The notes beneath the pieces are model-generated. The model saw only the letters and a list, made by a program, of their open reading frames with translations. It did not search any database and was not told the DNA's origin. This document shows, one piece after another, positions 26,922-35,744 of a stretch of 57,512 bases of DNA. Source of the stretch: Terriglobia bacterium (GTDB taxonomy: Bacteria > Acidobacteriota > Terriglobia > Acidiferrales > UBA7541). The translations under genes were made by a program, and so were the position numbers. How positions within the stretch are numbered: the first letter of the stretch is position 1; each line of letters starts with the position of its first letter. The stretch is taken from positions 1 through 57,512 of the forward strand of contig JAIQFG010000019.1 in assembly GCA_020073375.1 (NCBI GenBank), read 5' to 3'.

Positions 26922-27929
26922 TCAGGGCTTTTTCCCCCGTGCGTTGATTCCGTTGAATCCGTTCCCGATGTAGACATCCACGAGCCCGGCTTCGGAAAAC
27001 CACTGTCGGATCGTTTCCTTCGTCTGCGGATTGTCGCATGCGGGCGAATACCAGCCCAGGGCGCTGTTGATCTTCACCCGGATCAGTTCCTTGTCCGTGA
27101 AGATCAGCTTGGGCGCGTGCGATATCGGCCCAATCGGAATGAGATTGCCGATGGGTTTTCCGATCAGCGGAATTTTGTAGAGCGCTTTCTTGAAATAAAA
27201 CGCCGGGGGAACGGCCAGCGAGAGAAACTTGTGGACGCCCTTGGGCCCCATCCACGTCAACATCGGCCGGACCCAGTATTTCAGAGGCGGAATCAGCCCC
27301 TTGTGCTTTTCATAGCAGTCGACCACGATCTCGCCGCCCGGCTTCAGAAACGGCACCAGGCTCATGAACGCGGAACGCACGTCGGGGCAATACTGCAGCA
27401 CGCCCATGCAAAAAATCCTGTCGAACGATTCCTTCTTGAGCGGGATTTCATAGATGCTGGCCTGGAAAATATGGACGCGCTCGGATGCGCCGTTGTTGCG
27501 GTAGCTGGCTTCCACCGAGCTGCTCAAGTCGAAGGAATAAAGCTCCGCGCCGGTCTCCAGCGCAACTTGCGTGAACCGCCCCATGCCGCAGCCTGCTTCC
27601 AGGACCACTTGCCCTTCCAGTTTTTCCGGCCACTTTGTGGTGGCGAAAAAACGTTCATGGCTCAGGTTGTTTCCCGCGGCGCTGTCCAGTTGCAACTTGT
27701 CGAACAGATTCCATTGGTATCCCCAGCTGTAAGCGTAATCCTCGCCCTCCACAAACCGGGGCATGGAGCGCACGATGGGAAAAACGCGCGCGCACGAGGA
27801 GCAGATCAGCTGGCCTTCGGCGACGTTTCCATTGTTCTTTGCCGATGCGGAGGGTTGCACCTGCAGCAGTCCGCCGCACCCCACGCACCGGAATCTTTCG
27901 AGAGCTTTCAGATTCATTGCTTCGGGCAA
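26922..27929 (-). CDS. Zinc-ribbon SAM-dependent methyltransferase
   Basis: 335 residues. CVGC (15-18) and CSSC (43-46) form a Trm112-like zinc ribbon, then VVLEAGCGMGRFTQVALE gives SAM motif I, YSFDLSSSVEASY motif II, and FCMGVLQYCPDVRSAF the post-motif. The C-terminal half has an extra insertion (about 205-270) with hydrophobic and basic stretches. The layout is typical of methyltransferases in surface-glycan loci. It lies between two GT4 genes in the same direction. MNLKALERF at residue 5 is an alternative start. Confidence 0.88.
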   Translation of the reverse strand: MPEAMNLKALERFRCVGCGGLLQVQPSASAKNNGNVAEGQLICSSCARVFPIVRSMPRFVEGEDYAYSWGYQWNLFDKLQLDSAAGNNLSHERFFATTKWPEKLEGQVVLEAGCGMGRFTQVALETGAELYSFDLSSSVEASYRNNGASERVHIFQASIYEIPLKKESFDRIFCMGVLQYCPDVRSAFMSLVPFLKPGGEIVVDCYEKHKGLIPPLKYWVRPMLTWMGPKGVHKFLSLAVPPAFYFKKALYKIPLIGKPIGNLIPIGPISHAPKLIFTDKELIRVKINSALGWYSPACDNPQTKETIRQWFSEAGLVDVYIGNGFNGINARGKKP

Positions 27930-27984
27930 CTCCTCGCGTCAATTTCGGATTTCATCATTGTTTGCAATAACCAGCGCGGCCATT

Positions 27985-29091
27985 TCATGCCGCCGATACG
28001 CAACGGGCCCCTTGGCCGATTTCCGCGGCGAACCTGGCGGTGATCGCGGCCCATGAAAAATATTTTTCGTGCGCCTGGCGGCTGCGCTCGGACAGCGTTT
28101 TCCGCAGCGACGCGTCGGATAGAACATTTTCCAGCGCCGCGGCCAGCGCCTGACGATCTCCCATGGGAGCGGCCATTATTCCCGCCTCGGTGACCGGCCA
28201 ATCCGTGTCCGGCCCGGCGTAGCACACGACGGGCAAACCGCCGGCGATTCCCGCGATGGCGCTGCCGCGGCGGCTGGAAATGTGCCCGCGGACAAATAGC
28301 AGCGCATCGGCCCGCGCCAGCGCGCGCGGGACTTCTTCCGGAGAAATAAGGCCGAGCGCGTCGATTTCCACGTCCACTCCAGCCAGCGCGGAACGCAGCG
28401 CGGGTTCGGCTTCTCCCGAACCACGGCCAAATATAATCAAGCGTAGCGCTCGCCCCGACGCCACGGCCTGCTTCACCACGAACGCGATGTCGGCAACTTC
28501 CGGCAGCATCTGGCTTCCGCCGGTGATGCCGTAGATCGCGACCGTCATTTTTTCGTGTTGCGCGAGGCGGGCAGGCGCCGGCAATTCCGGACAATTCGCT
28601 CCCACCGGGATGAAGACCGCCTTCTCGCGGCGCATCGGAAGCCAGGAAATATTCTTGACGGGGATCGTGAAGATGGCCAGATCCGACCGCTCATACAATT
28701 GCCGCAAGACGCGCAGCTGGCACATTTCGCGAATCCCCGCGACGATTCCCGAACCCGTCTGCGGAGCAAAATCATGCAGGACCACTCCGGGCCGCGCGCT
28801 GCATTGCCGCAACACTTCCAGTACGCGCGGCGCCCGCAGCGGAAAGCCGCGATGCGACCAGCCAAGCGTGGTGTACTGCAACAGCACCCAGCGATCGCGC
28901 CACGCCGAGGCCGCTTCGCGCAACTCGGCAAACGCTCCGTTCCATCCCTTCTCGGCCCAGCGCACCGGCACGGCCTCAAACGCAAGCCCGCGCGCGGCGC
29001 CGTATTCGCGCAGCTTGTCGCAATAATCCGCGACGCCGTCGGTGGGGTGATCCCGCCGTCCCACCAGCAGGATGACCGGCTCCGCGCTCAT
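27985..29091 (-). CDS. Glycosyltransferase family 4-like
   Basis: 368 residues. The N-terminus EPVILLVGRRDHPTDGVADY resembles GT4 enzymes that begin with a short strand and a D-G-V-A-D-Y motif. The donor half has VAIYGITGGSQMLPEVADI, IIFGRGSGEAEPALRSAL and RADALLFVRGHISSRRGSAI, with GGLPVVCY. It overlaps the carbamoyltransferase by 4 bp (the GT start ATGA contains that gene's stop), so the two are translationally coupled. This suggests that the sugar it adds, or its acceptor, is the carbamoylated unit. The donor is unknown. Confidence 0.82.
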   Translation of the reverse strand: MSAEPVILLVGRRDHPTDGVADYCDKLREYGAARGLAFEAVPVRWAEKGWNGAFAELREAASAWRDRWVLLQYTTLGWSHRGFPLRAPRVLEVLRQCSARPGVVLHDFAPQTGSGIVAGIREMCQLRVLRQLYERSDLAIFTIPVKNISWLPMRREKAVFIPVGANCPELPAPARLAQHEKMTVAIYGITGGSQMLPEVADIAFVVKQAVASGRALRLIIFGRGSGEAEPALRSALAGVDVEIDALGLISPEEVPRALARADALLFVRGHISSRRGSAIAGIAGGLPVVCYAGPDTDWPVTEAGIMAAPMGDRQALAAALENVLSDASLRKTLSERSRQAHEKYFSWAAITARFAAEIGQGARCVSAA

Positions 29092-30761
29092 TTTTCCACC
29101 AGATAGGAACCGATCACCAGCGCGTCCATTCCAGAGCTGAAAAACGTGCGCACCGCGTCAGTCGGCGTGTTCACGATGGGTTCGCCGCGCAGGTTGAACG
29201 ACGTGTTCATGACCACGGGCACGCCGGTCCGCTTGCCGAATTCGTTGATCAGGTTCCAGTACAACGGCTCGATTTCTTTTTCCACCGTTTGCGGCCGCGC
29301 GCTGCCGTCCACGTGCGTCACCGAGGGAATCACCGCGCGCTTTTCCTGCCGCACCGGGCTGGTGAGGATCATGTACGGCGAATCGAACGCGGATTCCAAG
29401 TACTCGGGCGCGGCTTCCTTCAGCATGGAGGGAGCAAACGGGCGCCACCATTCGCGGAATTTCACCGCGTTGTTCACCTTCGCGTTCATTTCCGGATCGC
29501 GCGGGTCCGCCAGGATCGAGCGGTGGCCCAGCGCGCGCGGGCCGAATTCCATGCGCCCCTGAAACCACCCGATAATTTTTCCGTTGGCCAGAAATTCCGC
29601 GGTGGTCACAGCCACGTTGTCCAGTTTGCAGGCGCGCAATTTGTAGGTTCGCAATGCCTTCTCGATTTCCTCATTGGAATATTCCGGGCCCAGGTAAGCA
29701 TTCCGCATCGGCTTCATCGGCAGGCGCCCGCCGTTGTCCAGGTAGGGGGCCAGAGCCGCGCCCAACGCCACGCCGTCGTCCGCCGCGGCCGGCTGCACAA
29801 AAATTTTATCGACCATACCGGATGCCTGGATTTTGCCGTTCGCCTTGGAATTGAGCGCCACGCCGCCGGCCATGCACACGTTCCGGGAGTTGGTCTTCTG
29901 CAGCGCCATTTTCACCAGCGCCATCATGGCCGCTTCGCATGCGTCCTGCACGGCAAACGCCACGTCTTTGAAACTGTCGTCGATTTCGCTTTCCGGCGTG
30001 CGTTCCGGGCCAAGCCGTTTGGCGATCGCCGATACGCCGTTCTTGCGCTCGAACAGCAGCGGCGCATTCACCACATACGATTCGTGATTGGCGGAGATAA
30101 ATTCACCGAGATTAATTCCCGGTTTGCCGTACGGCGCCAGGCCCATGACCTTCCATTCATCGCTATTCGGGACGAAGCCGAGATACTGAGTGAATTGCGC
30201 GTAAAACAGGCCCAGCGAATTCGGCCAGGGGATGGTGAGCACATGGTCGAGGCGGCCGTCGCGGCCGTGCCAGATGGAACTCGCTTCCCAGGCGCCGCGC
30301 CCGTCCATGACCACCACCGCGGCATCGTCAAACCCGGAATAGGAGTACGCACTGATCGCATGAGCCAGGTGATGGTCCACGAATCGCGTCTTGGCGCGCG
30401 TCGGTCCATAAATGTCCGTGAAGCGGCGGAAGCCGCCATTCTGATGCGCCATGCTGGCAAACAGTCGCGCGGAATTCAAAACATTGAGGTAGGTGGCCGG
30501 GTATTGACCCCGCAAAATACACTTCATATCCGTGGCAAAAGTTTTTCCGGGCATCGGCCAGCCCGAGCAGATGAAATCGAGCTCGTCGGGGCGCACGCCC
30601 GCAAACTCCAGGCACGCGGCGATGGCGTGTTTCGGAAAGCGTGCGTCCTGTTTCATGCGGCTGATGCGCTCCTCGGCCACGGCAAACAGAAGCTCGCCGT
30701 CACGGGCGATGCAGGCCGAAGAATCGTGCATCTGCGAATAGTTAAACCCCAGAGTGATCAC
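29088..30761 (-). CDS. Carbamoyltransferase, NodU/CmcH family (second copy)
   Basis: 557 residues. It has the N-terminal MITLGFNYSQMHDSSACIA, VAEERISRMKQDARFP, the His motif VDHHLAHAISAY (HH at 130-131), the GGVALNSKANGK segment, and the C-terminal GWFQGRMEFGPRALGHRS and VMNTSFN. It is clearly the same family as 2539-4302 but not a recent duplicate: lengths and many residues differ. It presumably carbamoylates another position or sugar. Its start is 25 bp after the stop of the FkbM methyltransferase, in the same run. Confidence 0.93.
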   Translation of the reverse strand: MITLGFNYSQMHDSSACIARDGELLFAVAEERISRMKQDARFPKHAIAACLEFAGVRPDELDFICSGWPMPGKTFATDMKCILRGQYPATYLNVLNSARLFASMAHQNGGFRRFTDIYGPTRAKTRFVDHHLAHAISAYSYSGFDDAAVVVMDGRGAWEASSIWHGRDGRLDHVLTIPWPNSLGLFYAQFTQYLGFVPNSDEWKVMGLAPYGKPGINLGEFISANHESYVVNAPLLFERKNGVSAIAKRLGPERTPESEIDDSFKDVAFAVQDACEAAMMALVKMALQKTNSRNVCMAGGVALNSKANGKIQASGMVDKIFVQPAAADDGVALGAALAPYLDNGGRLPMKPMRNAYLGPEYSNEEIEKALRTYKLRACKLDNVAVTTAEFLANGKIIGWFQGRMEFGPRALGHRSILADPRDPEMNAKVNNAVKFREWWRPFAPSMLKEAAPEYLESAFDSPYMILTSPVRQEKRAVIPSVTHVDGSARPQTVEKEIEPLYWNLINEFGKRTGVPVVMNTSFNLRGEPIVNTPTDAVRTFFSSGMDALVIGSYLVEK

Positions 30762-30786
30762 TAGGCGGATGTCCTTGGTTGGGCCA

Positions 30787-31698
30787 TTAGTCGCTCAGAT
30801 CGAATCCCGCATGCGCCAGCCGTTCCAACGCGGCGTCCAGTTTCGCTTCGGGCAGGCACAGCGTGTCGCTGAACTGGCCGTGCTTCGCGGCGCTCCACGA
30901 TTGAAGCTGTCCATAGGACAGATCGAACAGCCGGTATTTCCGCGCTGCAAGAAATTCGGCGACTTGCGCGGAGGAAATGCCGGCCTGCGCCAGAAGAATC
31001 CCGTTGATCTCGATCATCATCACCGGGTGAAACTGTTCGATGGAATTTTTCGCGCCCTCGAGCACCGCGAGCTCCGATCCCTCGGCATCCAGCTTCATCG
31101 CGTCCCACCGGGAGACGCGCGCCTCACGGCACCAATCGTCGAGCGAGACGGCGCGAACCTCTACATGCTCGCCCGCATCAAAATCCCGCACCTGACTGAG
31201 GGTTCCCCAGCCGGATTCCTCGGCGACCGGAGAGCGCGCGAACGTCAGCGTGCCGCTGTGGTCCCAGACGGCGGCGTGCGTCGCCTGCGCCCACGGAAAT
31301 TGCCCCAGGTTGCGCGCGAGCCGCTCGAACACCGCGGGATCCGCCTCGAACGTAAACACGCGCCCGCTCGCTCCCACCCGGTGCGCGGCAGCCACGGCGT
31401 GATAGCCGATGTGGCCGCCCACGTCGAAATAAACGTCGCCCGGCTGGAGCAGGGCGTCGAAACACGCGCGCACATGCGGCTCGTACGTACCGGCCCACAT
31501 CTGCCTCTGAATCCGGTCGGTCAAATCCGCTTCAAACTGCACGCCGGGCCAGGGAGTCACGACGGCGCGGTCTCCGCCCATCCAGCCCGCGATGCGTCCG
31601 AGCGCGTCCACCAGACGGCCTTGCCCCGGCAAGGGACGACGGCCCATGCGAATGGTGCCCAGGCCGTGCGCCGCTGTTCCCATGAACGATCGATTCAT
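30787..31698 (-). CDS. FkbM-family SAM-dependent methyltransferase
   Basis: 303 residues. DVYFDVGGHIGYHAVAAA is SAM motif I, RVFTFEADPAVFERLARNL motif II, and WDAMKLDAEGSELAVLEGA the FkbM signature. About 80 N-terminal residues precede the methyltransferase core, as in FkbM proteins acting on large sugar substrates. It lies 13 bp after the GT2 gene, so it belongs to the dense operon 37274-29088. It probably O-methylates a sugar of the glycan. Confidence 0.9.
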   Translation of the reverse strand: MNRSFMGTAAHGLGTIRMGRRPLPGQGRLVDALGRIAGWMGGDRAVVTPWPGVQFEADLTDRIQRQMWAGTYEPHVRACFDALLQPGDVYFDVGGHIGYHAVAAAHRVGASGRVFTFEADPAVFERLARNLGQFPWAQATHAAVWDHSGTLTFARSPVAEESGWGTLSQVRDFDAGEHVEVRAVSLDDWCREARVSRWDAMKLDAEGSELAVLEGAKNSIEQFHPVMMIEINGILLAQAGISSAQVAEFLAARKYRLFDLSYGQLQSWSAAKHGQFSDTLCLPEAKLDAALERLAHAGFDLSD

Positions 31699-31711
31699 AT
31701 TTTATCCGGTT

Positions 31712-32764
31712 TTATCCGGGACGCCGTTCGACCACTTGCACCGTACGCGTCGGTTCCCCCGTCCATCCGCGAAGACGCGACAGCCCCTTATCTGTATACC
31801 ACCGCCGCAGGCGGTAGAAAACACGCGGCGGCAGCAGAAGTGTCTGCAACAGCACGAACATGCGGAACAACTGGTACCGCCAGGTGGCCTGCCGGTACGC
31901 CACCTGGAACGCCGCGCGCTCCACCGAAAACGCCTCCAACGGGCTTCCGCCGTCAAGACTCAGCCGGATACGGCCCGCCTCGATTCGTGTGCCGCGAAAT
32001 AGCGCGCCGATAATTTCCTCGCTCGCGCCGAACCCGCGCAGCTTTGCCGACAGTTCGCGGATCAGGGCTTCCAGCACATTCATCTTCCGGCGGGCTTTCT
32101 CCGGATCGTACTGCCCGAACTGAAATAAATTTCCCGCGTGCAATCCGTAATAACACAGCGGCTCGTTCAAAATGATCGCGGGGCAAATGGCCGGCGCGAG
32201 CGTGAAGATGTACTCGTCCGCTTCGATCGTCAGTTCCTCCGGCACCGGCAGGATCCGGTCCAGGACGGATTTCCGGACGGTCATGCGGCTGGTTCCGAAA
32301 AACGCAGCCACGTGCGGAAAAAGTTCCGCATCCTGGCGCGAGGTGAGATCCAGGCGATACTCTCGTCCGGGAAGAACCAGGCCGTCGGGACGGCCGTGGG
32401 AATGCTCTTCATAAAAGCCGTGCCCGACAATGCCAACGCCGGGATTAGCGTCCAGAGTTTCAACAACGCGGCGAAGTTTTTCCGGCGCCCAGCGGTCGTC
32501 CCCATCCAGCGTTGCGATGATCTCTCCGCGGGCGTGCGCGAAGCCGAAGTTGAACGCCGACGCCTGCCCGCCATTGGGTTTCGGCAGGTAACGCACGCGC
32601 GGCTCGAGGCTGCGAATCAGTTCCGGCGTGCGGTCGGTCGAGCCGTCGTCCACCACCAGGATTTCCACGTCGTCCAGCGGCATGTCCTGCGCCAGAACGC
32701 TCGCGATCGCGCGCTCGATGAAGCGCTCGTGATTGTAGGTATCGATCAGGACAGTGACTTTCAT
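31712..32764 (-). CDS. Glycosyltransferase family 2
   Basis: 350 residues from ATG 32764 (MKVTVLIDTYNHERFIERAI). This start overlaps the FkbM stop by 4 bp; an upstream in-frame ATG (32785) would add seven residues. The GT-A core has VEILVVDDGSTDRTPELI and the metal-binding GEIIATLDGDDRWAPEKL. The C-terminus is not a membrane helix bundle, so this is a soluble, processive-independent transferase. It lies between two FkbM genes, suggesting that its sugar is methylated. The donor is unknown. Confidence 0.9.
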   Translation of the reverse strand: MKVTVLIDTYNHERFIERAIASVLAQDMPLDDVEILVVDDGSTDRTPELIRSLEPRVRYLPKPNGGQASAFNFGFAHARGEIIATLDGDDRWAPEKLRRVVETLDANPGVGIVGHGFYEEHSHGRPDGLVLPGREYRLDLTSRQDAELFPHVAAFFGTSRMTVRKSVLDRILPVPEELTIEADEYIFTLAPAICPAIILNEPLCYYGLHAGNLFQFGQYDPEKARRKMNVLEALIRELSAKLRGFGASEEIIGALFRGTRIEAGRIRLSLDGGSPLEAFSVERAAFQVAYRQATWRYQLFRMFVLLQTLLLPPRVFYRLRRWYTDKGLSRLRGWTGEPTRTVQVVERRPG

Positions 32765-33651
32765 TGCTCCGCCTGCAGCGGCCATTTCTCGCGCGGCACG
32801 GCCACGTAGTTCTTCACTTCGGGATACTCCACGCGAATTTCGTGCGGGATCAGCGAGCCGTCGGCGGCAGTTTCAAACCACAGGTATCCGGCGCCGGCGA
32901 GCAGCGAAATAATTTCCCGCGCCGGGTAGCCCCACACCTGCGTCGTCTGGTCCAGCACCTCGCAGATCAGGATAGGCCGGAATTTTTCAAACAAGGCTTC
33001 CGCGCCGTACAGTGCTTCCAACTCGCCGCCTTCAACGTCCAGCTTCATCACGTCCACGCGCTCAATTTTAGTATCGGAAATATATTGATCCAGGCTGACA
33101 GCCCGGACGTTGATTTTCGCGATCAAGTCGTCGCTTGCCGGGGGCTTCAGTCCGTTACGCGTCGGATCGCCCGAAACCACCTGGAAAAATGTAAGTTCCG
33201 AGGCCGCCGAGCTGACCGCGAACGGCTCGACCCGCGCGTTGCGAATTCCGTTCCACCGCAGGTGCAGCGCGAGCCGGCGGCGGTCCCTCGGCGACGGCTC
33301 AAAGGCGATCACCCGGCCGCGATTGGTGACGCGTTTTCCCGCGACCACGGAGTACACGCCGTGAAACGCACCGACGTCCAGAAACGTGTCCCCCGGGCGC
33401 AGGGCCTTCCACAGAAAGCGGAGATCTCCCTGGTCCTGCCCCCAGTAATCGAAAAACGCCCGGTCGCGGTCGTAAAAACCCACAAAATAAGACCACCAGA
33501 AGCGCACCGATTCGCCACGGGCAATTTCCAGATCCACGGGAACTGGAACATAAGGGAGTTTCGCGAGCGTCCGGCGAAACAGGAATTCAGCGGTCGTGAG
33601 CTTTTCATTCCACGGCTTGTGCCAGAATCGCTGAATGGAATGGGACGTCAT
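32761..33651 (-). CDS. FkbM-family SAM-dependent methyltransferase
   Basis: 296 residues. DTFLDVGAFHGVYSVVAGK (motif I), RVIAFEPSPRDRRRLALHL (motif II) and DVMKLDVEGGELEALYGAE (FkbM signature) are all present. It is coupled by 4-bp overlaps both to the upstream Wzt gene (33648-33651) and to the downstream GT2 (32761-32764). Terminal methylation often stops chain growth in ABC-transporter-dependent O-antigens and is recognised by Wzt. An FkbM enzyme fused by overlap to a Wzt with a C-terminal domain is therefore suggestive of such a capping role, which is inference. Confidence 0.9.
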   Translation of the reverse strand: MTSHSIQRFWHKPWNEKLTTAEFLFRRTLAKLPYVPVPVDLEIARGESVRFWWSYFVGFYDRDRAFFDYWGQDQGDLRFLWKALRPGDTFLDVGAFHGVYSVVAGKRVTNRGRVIAFEPSPRDRRRLALHLRWNGIRNARVEPFAVSSAASELTFFQVVSGDPTRNGLKPPASDDLIAKINVRAVSLDQYISDTKIERVDVMKLDVEGGELEALYGAEALFEKFRPILICEVLDQTTQVWGYPAREIISLLAGAGYLWFETAADGSLIPHEIRVEYPEVKNYVAVPREKWPLQAEQ

Positions 33652-34865
33652 ACTTTCCGGCTCATGGACTCCACTTCAATTTCCGCGGGAATGTTGAACA
33701 CGCCGGCCCAGCGGTCCTGCGGGTGGGAAAGCGGAGGCGTATCGACCACAAGCGTGGGCAGCGCATACCATTGTTCCAGCAGGCGCCCGCCGGTCAGGTT
33801 GTTGCCGCGATCGAAAATCGAGCAGGTCAGTGAATAGGCGCCAGGCCGCAACGGGAGAAAGGGTACGCGCAGGACGATTTCCTGATCGCCGTCGGGAATA
33901 TCGAGATTGTCGAAGCCCCACCCGGCAAGAACTGAGCCCGAGTCGCTCAAGATGGCGATGCCGAAGTGGCCTTGCGACACGGGCGCCTCGAGCCGCAACT
34001 GAAAATGAAACACCACCTCGCGCAGGCCGTCGCGCACGACGTTGTCCTCGCCGCCGATGGACCATTTCCGAAAACAGGTGGTCCGGCCGTCCGTCGTATT
34101 TCCGGGCAGCAGGCTGGCCGTTTCGTACGAGGCCACCACGGCGCCCGTGGGCCCCTGCTCGCGCACCCGGCCGCCGTCAATCCACAGCACGCGGCCGCAC
34201 AACCGGCGAATCTGATTCATCTGATGGCTGACGAACACGATGGTCCGGCCGCTATTCGAGACTTCCTGCATTTTTCCCAGGCATTTCTTCTGGAATTCGA
34301 TGTCGCCCACGGCCAGGACTTCGTCCACGAACAAAATTTCCGGTTCCAGGTGCGCGGCCACGGCAAATGCAAGCCGCATCTGCATTCCGGTGCTGAAATG
34401 TTTCAGCGGAGTGTCCAGGAATTTTTCAATTTCGGCGAACGCGACGATTTCATCGAATTTGCGGTCAATTTCGCGCTTGGACATGCCCAAGATCGTGCCG
34501 CTCAGGTACATGTTTTCGCGCCCGGTCAATTCGGGATGAAATCCCGTGCCCACTTCGAGCAGGCTGCCGACGCGGCCGTGAAGTTCGGCGAAGCCCGAGG
34601 TGGGATGCGTGATCCGGGAAAGAATTTTCAGCAGGGTGGTCTTGCCCGCGCCGTTGCGCCCGATCAGGCCGACGACTTCGCCGGGCTGCACGTCAAAGGT
34701 GACGTCGCGCAGCGCCCACAAGATATCGGACGAGCCTTGGGGAGAACGCCGGAAAGGCGAGGTGACAAGCCGCATAAGGACGTCGCGCAACGCAAAGTAC
34801 CGTTCGCGCTCCCCAACGCGGTAGCTTTTGCAAAGCGATTCGACATGGATGGCAGGGCGGCTCAT
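33648..34865 (-). CDS. wzt: Polysaccharide ABC exporter ATP-binding protein with C-terminal carbohydrate-binding domain (Wzt-like)
   Basis: 405 residues. The nucleotide-binding domain has Walker A GRNGAGKTT (69-77), signature FSTGMQMRLA (157-166), Walker B ILFVDEVLAVGD (177-188) and the H-loop His (VSHQ, H214). Residues about 250-405 form an extra beta-rich domain like the Wzt C-terminal domain that reads the modified end of the glycan. With the permease gene just upstream (4 bp apart) it would export a completed, lipid-linked polysaccharide across the inner membrane. Confidence 0.93.
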   Translation of the reverse strand: MSRPAIHVESLCKSYRVGERERYFALRDVLMRLVTSPFRRSPQGSSDILWALRDVTFDVQPGEVVGLIGRNGAGKTTLLKILSRITHPTSGFAELHGRVGSLLEVGTGFHPELTGRENMYLSGTILGMSKREIDRKFDEIVAFAEIEKFLDTPLKHFSTGMQMRLAFAVAAHLEPEILFVDEVLAVGDIEFQKKCLGKMQEVSNSGRTIVFVSHQMNQIRRLCGRVLWIDGGRVREQGPTGAVVASYETASLLPGNTTDGRTTCFRKWSIGGEDNVVRDGLREVVFHFQLRLEAPVSQGHFGIAILSDSGSVLAGWGFDNLDIPDGDQEIVLRVPFLPLRPGAYSLTCSIFDRGNNLTGGRLLEQWYALPTLVVDTPPLSHPQDRWAGVFNIPAEIEVESMSRKV

Positions 34866-34869
34866 GGGA

Positions 34870-35736
34870 TCAGACCACGTCCGCGATCTTGCCCTCGACC
34901 GCGTGATAGTAAATGAGTCCTCCGAGAACCAACAGGCCCACGGCCGCGGACGATGCCGCGAGCAGCGCCCCGGGAGGATCCCCGTGGCCGGTCAGCGCCC
35001 AGCGAAATCCTTCAATCACTCCGGCCATGGGATTCAGGCCGTAGAACCAACGCCACCTTTCCGGCACCAGCGAACTGGGATAAGCCACCGGAGAGGCGAA
35101 CATCCAGAACTGCACCAGGAACGGCAGAACATATCGAACGTCGCGGTATAGCGCGTTCAGCGCGGAAAGCCACAGGCCCACGCCCAGCGCCGTAAGAATC
35201 GCAAGCAGCGTGAACGCAGGCAGCCAGACGACCGCCCGCGTGGGAACGATATGGTAATAAACCATCATGGCCGCAAACACCACGAAGGAAATCGCAAAAT
35301 CCAGAAGCCCGGACAACACGGAAGAAATCGGCAGGACCACGCGCGGAAAATAAACTTTTGTGATCACGCGCTGCTGTTCGACCACCACGTTGGTGGCCGC
35401 CTGCATGGCCGCGGCGAAGTACATCCAGGGAAGCAGGGCGCAATAATAAAAAATCGGGTACGGAAGGCCGCCCGAGGGAATTTTCGCCAGCCTGCCGAAA
35501 AACAGGCTGAAAACCAGCATGGTCAGCACGGGCTGCAGGATGGCCCAGGCGGCTCCGATGATCGTCTGCTTGTAGCGGACCTTGATGTCGCGCCAGACAA
35601 AGAAATAGAGCAGCTCGCGGTAGGCCCACAATTCGGCCAGGTCCAGCGCCAGCCAGCCGCGGCGCGCGTCGATGCGCACGACCGGCAGGTCGCGCTCTTG
35701 CAAGACTGCGGCGCTTGGGGTTTGCGATGCAGCCAT
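34870..35736 (-). CDS. wzm: Polysaccharide ABC exporter permease (Wzm-like, ABC2 type)
   Basis: 288 residues from ATG 35736 (MAASQTPSAAVLQE), 8 bp after the preceding gene. The same frame is open further upstream but overlaps another gene and is not conserved in style. The sequence LLYFFVWRDIKVRYKQTIIG, then AWAILQPVLTMLVFSLFFGR, and six membrane helices are typical of the ABC-2 permeases of O-antigen and teichoic acid exporters. It pairs with the Wzt-like ATPase directly downstream. Confidence 0.93.
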   Translation of the reverse strand: MAASQTPSAAVLQERDLPVVRIDARRGWLALDLAELWAYRELLYFFVWRDIKVRYKQTIIGAAWAILQPVLTMLVFSLFFGRLAKIPSGGLPYPIFYYCALLPWMYFAAAMQAATNVVVEQQRVITKVYFPRVVLPISSVLSGLLDFAISFVVFAAMMVYYHIVPTRAVVWLPAFTLLAILTALGVGLWLSALNALYRDVRYVLPFLVQFWMFASPVAYPSSLVPERWRWFYGLNPMAGVIEGFRWALTGHGDPPGALLAASSAAVGLLVLGGLIYYHAVEGKIADVV

Positions 35737-35744
35737 GGAAATGC

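Noticed and set aside
26899..27255. N-terminal extension of the GT4 at 25642
   Set aside because: The extra 119 codons overlap the methyltransferase gene and do not resemble a GT4 start; ATG 26898 fits the family.
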